This document shows positions 13,894-14,690 of a stretch of 14,690 bases of DNA, piece after piece. Position 1 is the stretch's first letter. Every line of letters starts with the position of its first letter. The translations under genes and the position numbers were made by a program. The notes under the pieces are model-generated. The model was not told the origin of the DNA and did no database searches. It saw only the letters and a program-made list of their open reading frames with translations. Source of the stretch: an uncultured Acetatifactor sp. Lineage in GTDB: Bacteria > Bacillota > Clostridia > Lachnospirales > Lachnospiraceae. Location: assembly GCA_910588225.1 (NCBI GenBank), contig CAJUQT010000032.1, forward strand, positions 1-14,690. Direction: 5' to 3'.

Positions 13894-13934
13894 ATCTTTG
13901 TTGCAGAGGAACCCTGAGAAAGGATGGAAGAAAA

Positions 13935-14690
13935 ATGACGAAGATAGATGTGTTTTCCGGATTTCTGGGAGCAGGTAAGACCACGCTGATTAAAAAGCTT
14001 CTAAAGGAGGCGCTGGACGGCAGTAAGACGGTTCTGATTGAAAATGAATTCGGGGAGATCGGAATTGACGGAGGCTTCTTAAAAGAGTCGGGAATCGAGA
14101 TTAAGGAGATGAATTCCGGTTGTATCTGCTGCTCGCTGGTGGGTGATTTTGGCACTTCCTTAAAGGAAGTCATTGAGACCTATGCGCCGGAGCGGATTCT
14201 GATAGAGCCTTCGGGAGTGGGTAAGCTGTCGGATGTGCTGAAAGCGGTTGAGAATGTTGCAGCCGACCTGGATGTACAGGTAAACAGTGCGGTGGCGGTG
14301 GTAGATGCCTCCAAAGCGAAAATGTATATCAAAAATTTCGGTGAATTCTTCATAAATCAGATTGAATACGCGGGTACCATTCTGCTGAGCAGAACGGACA
14401 AGGTAAGTGCGGCAAAACTGGAAGAGTGCGTCACAATGGTTCGGGAGCACAATGCGAAAGCAGTGATTATTACAACGCCTCTGGCAGAGCTGGATGGGAA
14501 AGCTGTACTGGAGACTATCGAGGGTGTGGATACGCTGGAAGAGATGATGCGGGAAATGCTGGAACATGCAGGAGAAGAGCATGAGCATCACCATCATCAC
14601 GAGCATGGCGGAGGAGAGCACCATTGCTGTCATGGAGAAGGGCATGATCACGAGCATGAAGAGGGCGAATGCTGCCATCACCATGCGGAT
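13935..14690 (+). CDS. G3E (CobW/P47K) family GTPase, partial at window end
   Basis: This is an open frame of 252 residues that reaches the window end without a stop. It has the Walker A loop G-F-L-G-A-G-K-T-T (9-17), E-N-E-F-G-E-I-G-I-D (36-45), the metal-binding C-I-C-C (63-66), E-P-S-G (91-94) and S-R-T-D-K (152-156) as the guanine-recognition motif. A Cys/His-rich segment (about 211-250) includes five His in a row (218-222) and two C-C pairs. G3E GTPases of the CobW group insert or deliver metals such as zinc or cobalt. The usual C-terminal CobW domain lies beyond the window. AAGGATGG at 13919-13926 sets the start. No Zur-type box was recognised upstream. Confidence 0.93.
   Translation, partial: MTKIDVFSGFLGAGKTTLIKKLLKEALDGSKTVLIENEFGEIGIDGGFLKESGIEIKEMNSGCICCSLVGDFGTSLKEVIETYAPERILIEPSGVGKLSDVLKAVENVAADLDVQVNSAVAVVDASKAKMYIKNFGEFFINQIEYAGTILLSRTDKVSAAKLEECVTMVREHNAKAVIITTPLAELDGKAVLETIEGVDTLEEMMREMLEHAGEEHEHHHHHEHGGGEHHCCHGEGHDHEHEEGECCHHHAD

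Noticed and set aside
79..13904. Apparent similarity between the tRNA terminator (79-120) and the GTPase-leader dyad (13867-13904), both with GTGTA, AAAGTCCGT, ACAC and TTTGTTG
   Set aside because: The shared words fall at different places in the two stems and the alignment needs gaps; likely chance, not a repeat family.

Overview
The window looks like a chromosomal segment of an anaerobic Firmicute of the class Clostridia, most probably Lachnospiraceae. The evidence is strong AGGAGG-type ribosome sites, sigma-A promoters often with an extended -10 (TGnTATAAT), a DUF3737-PatB gene pair, a CD3324-type HTH protein, a BlaI/M56 pair and a G3E GTPase with a His-rich insert. No species is claimed. 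There is no CRISPR array, phage module or transposase.

Layout. 1-51: 3' part of tRNA-Asp(GTC), then a hairpin terminator. 232-3204: a DegV fatty-acid-binding protein, then a DUF3737 beta-helix protein and a MalY/PatB C-S lyase separated by only 2 bases. 3289-4561: a nucleotidyltransferase-like protein of unknown role overlapping a small HTH protein. 4562-4911: a gene-free, strongly folded stretch with a terminator, nested inverted repeats, a 19-base direct repeat and three copies of the extended -10 TGGTATAAT. 4912-6366: a minimal nucleotidyltransferase (MNT) and HEPN protein in overlapping frames, then a zinc-ribbon membrane protein. 6445-6999: a GNAT acetyltransferase with a terminator. 7258-7809: an SGNH hydrolase lacking its C-terminal catalytic block. 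8049-10347: a BlaI/MecI repressor and an M56 (BlaR1-like) membrane metalloprotease behind three spaced ACTA-N6-TAGT operator-like sites. 10404-11699 (minus): an oxalate:formate antiporter family MFS transporter, convergent with the protease gene across a bidirectional terminator and divergent from the next gene. 11958-13788: pyrF, then an APH(3')-family aminoglycoside phosphotransferase homologue. 13935 to the end: a G3E (CobW/UreG/HypB) GTPase with a Cys/His-rich tail, running off the window.

How the genes work together. Three functional sets stand out. The BlaI/M56 pair is a self-regulated signalling cassette whose extracellular part is not a penicillin-binding domain, so the inducer is probably not a beta-lactam. 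The 3.3-5.8 kb stretch carries two nucleotidyltransferase-fold proteins with helical partners and an HTH gene, and has the look of a toxin-antitoxin or defence-like island; its HEPN protein lacks the usual RNase motif. The rest is housekeeping or metabolic (pyrF, patB, degV, tRNA, transporter, metal-chaperone GTPase).

The items most worth a second look are the folded repeat at 4650-4880, the triple operator with the unusual M56 sensor, the MNT-HEPN pair with a non-canonical HEPN motif, and the truncated SGNH hydrolase. All family calls come from reading motifs; no database search was run.
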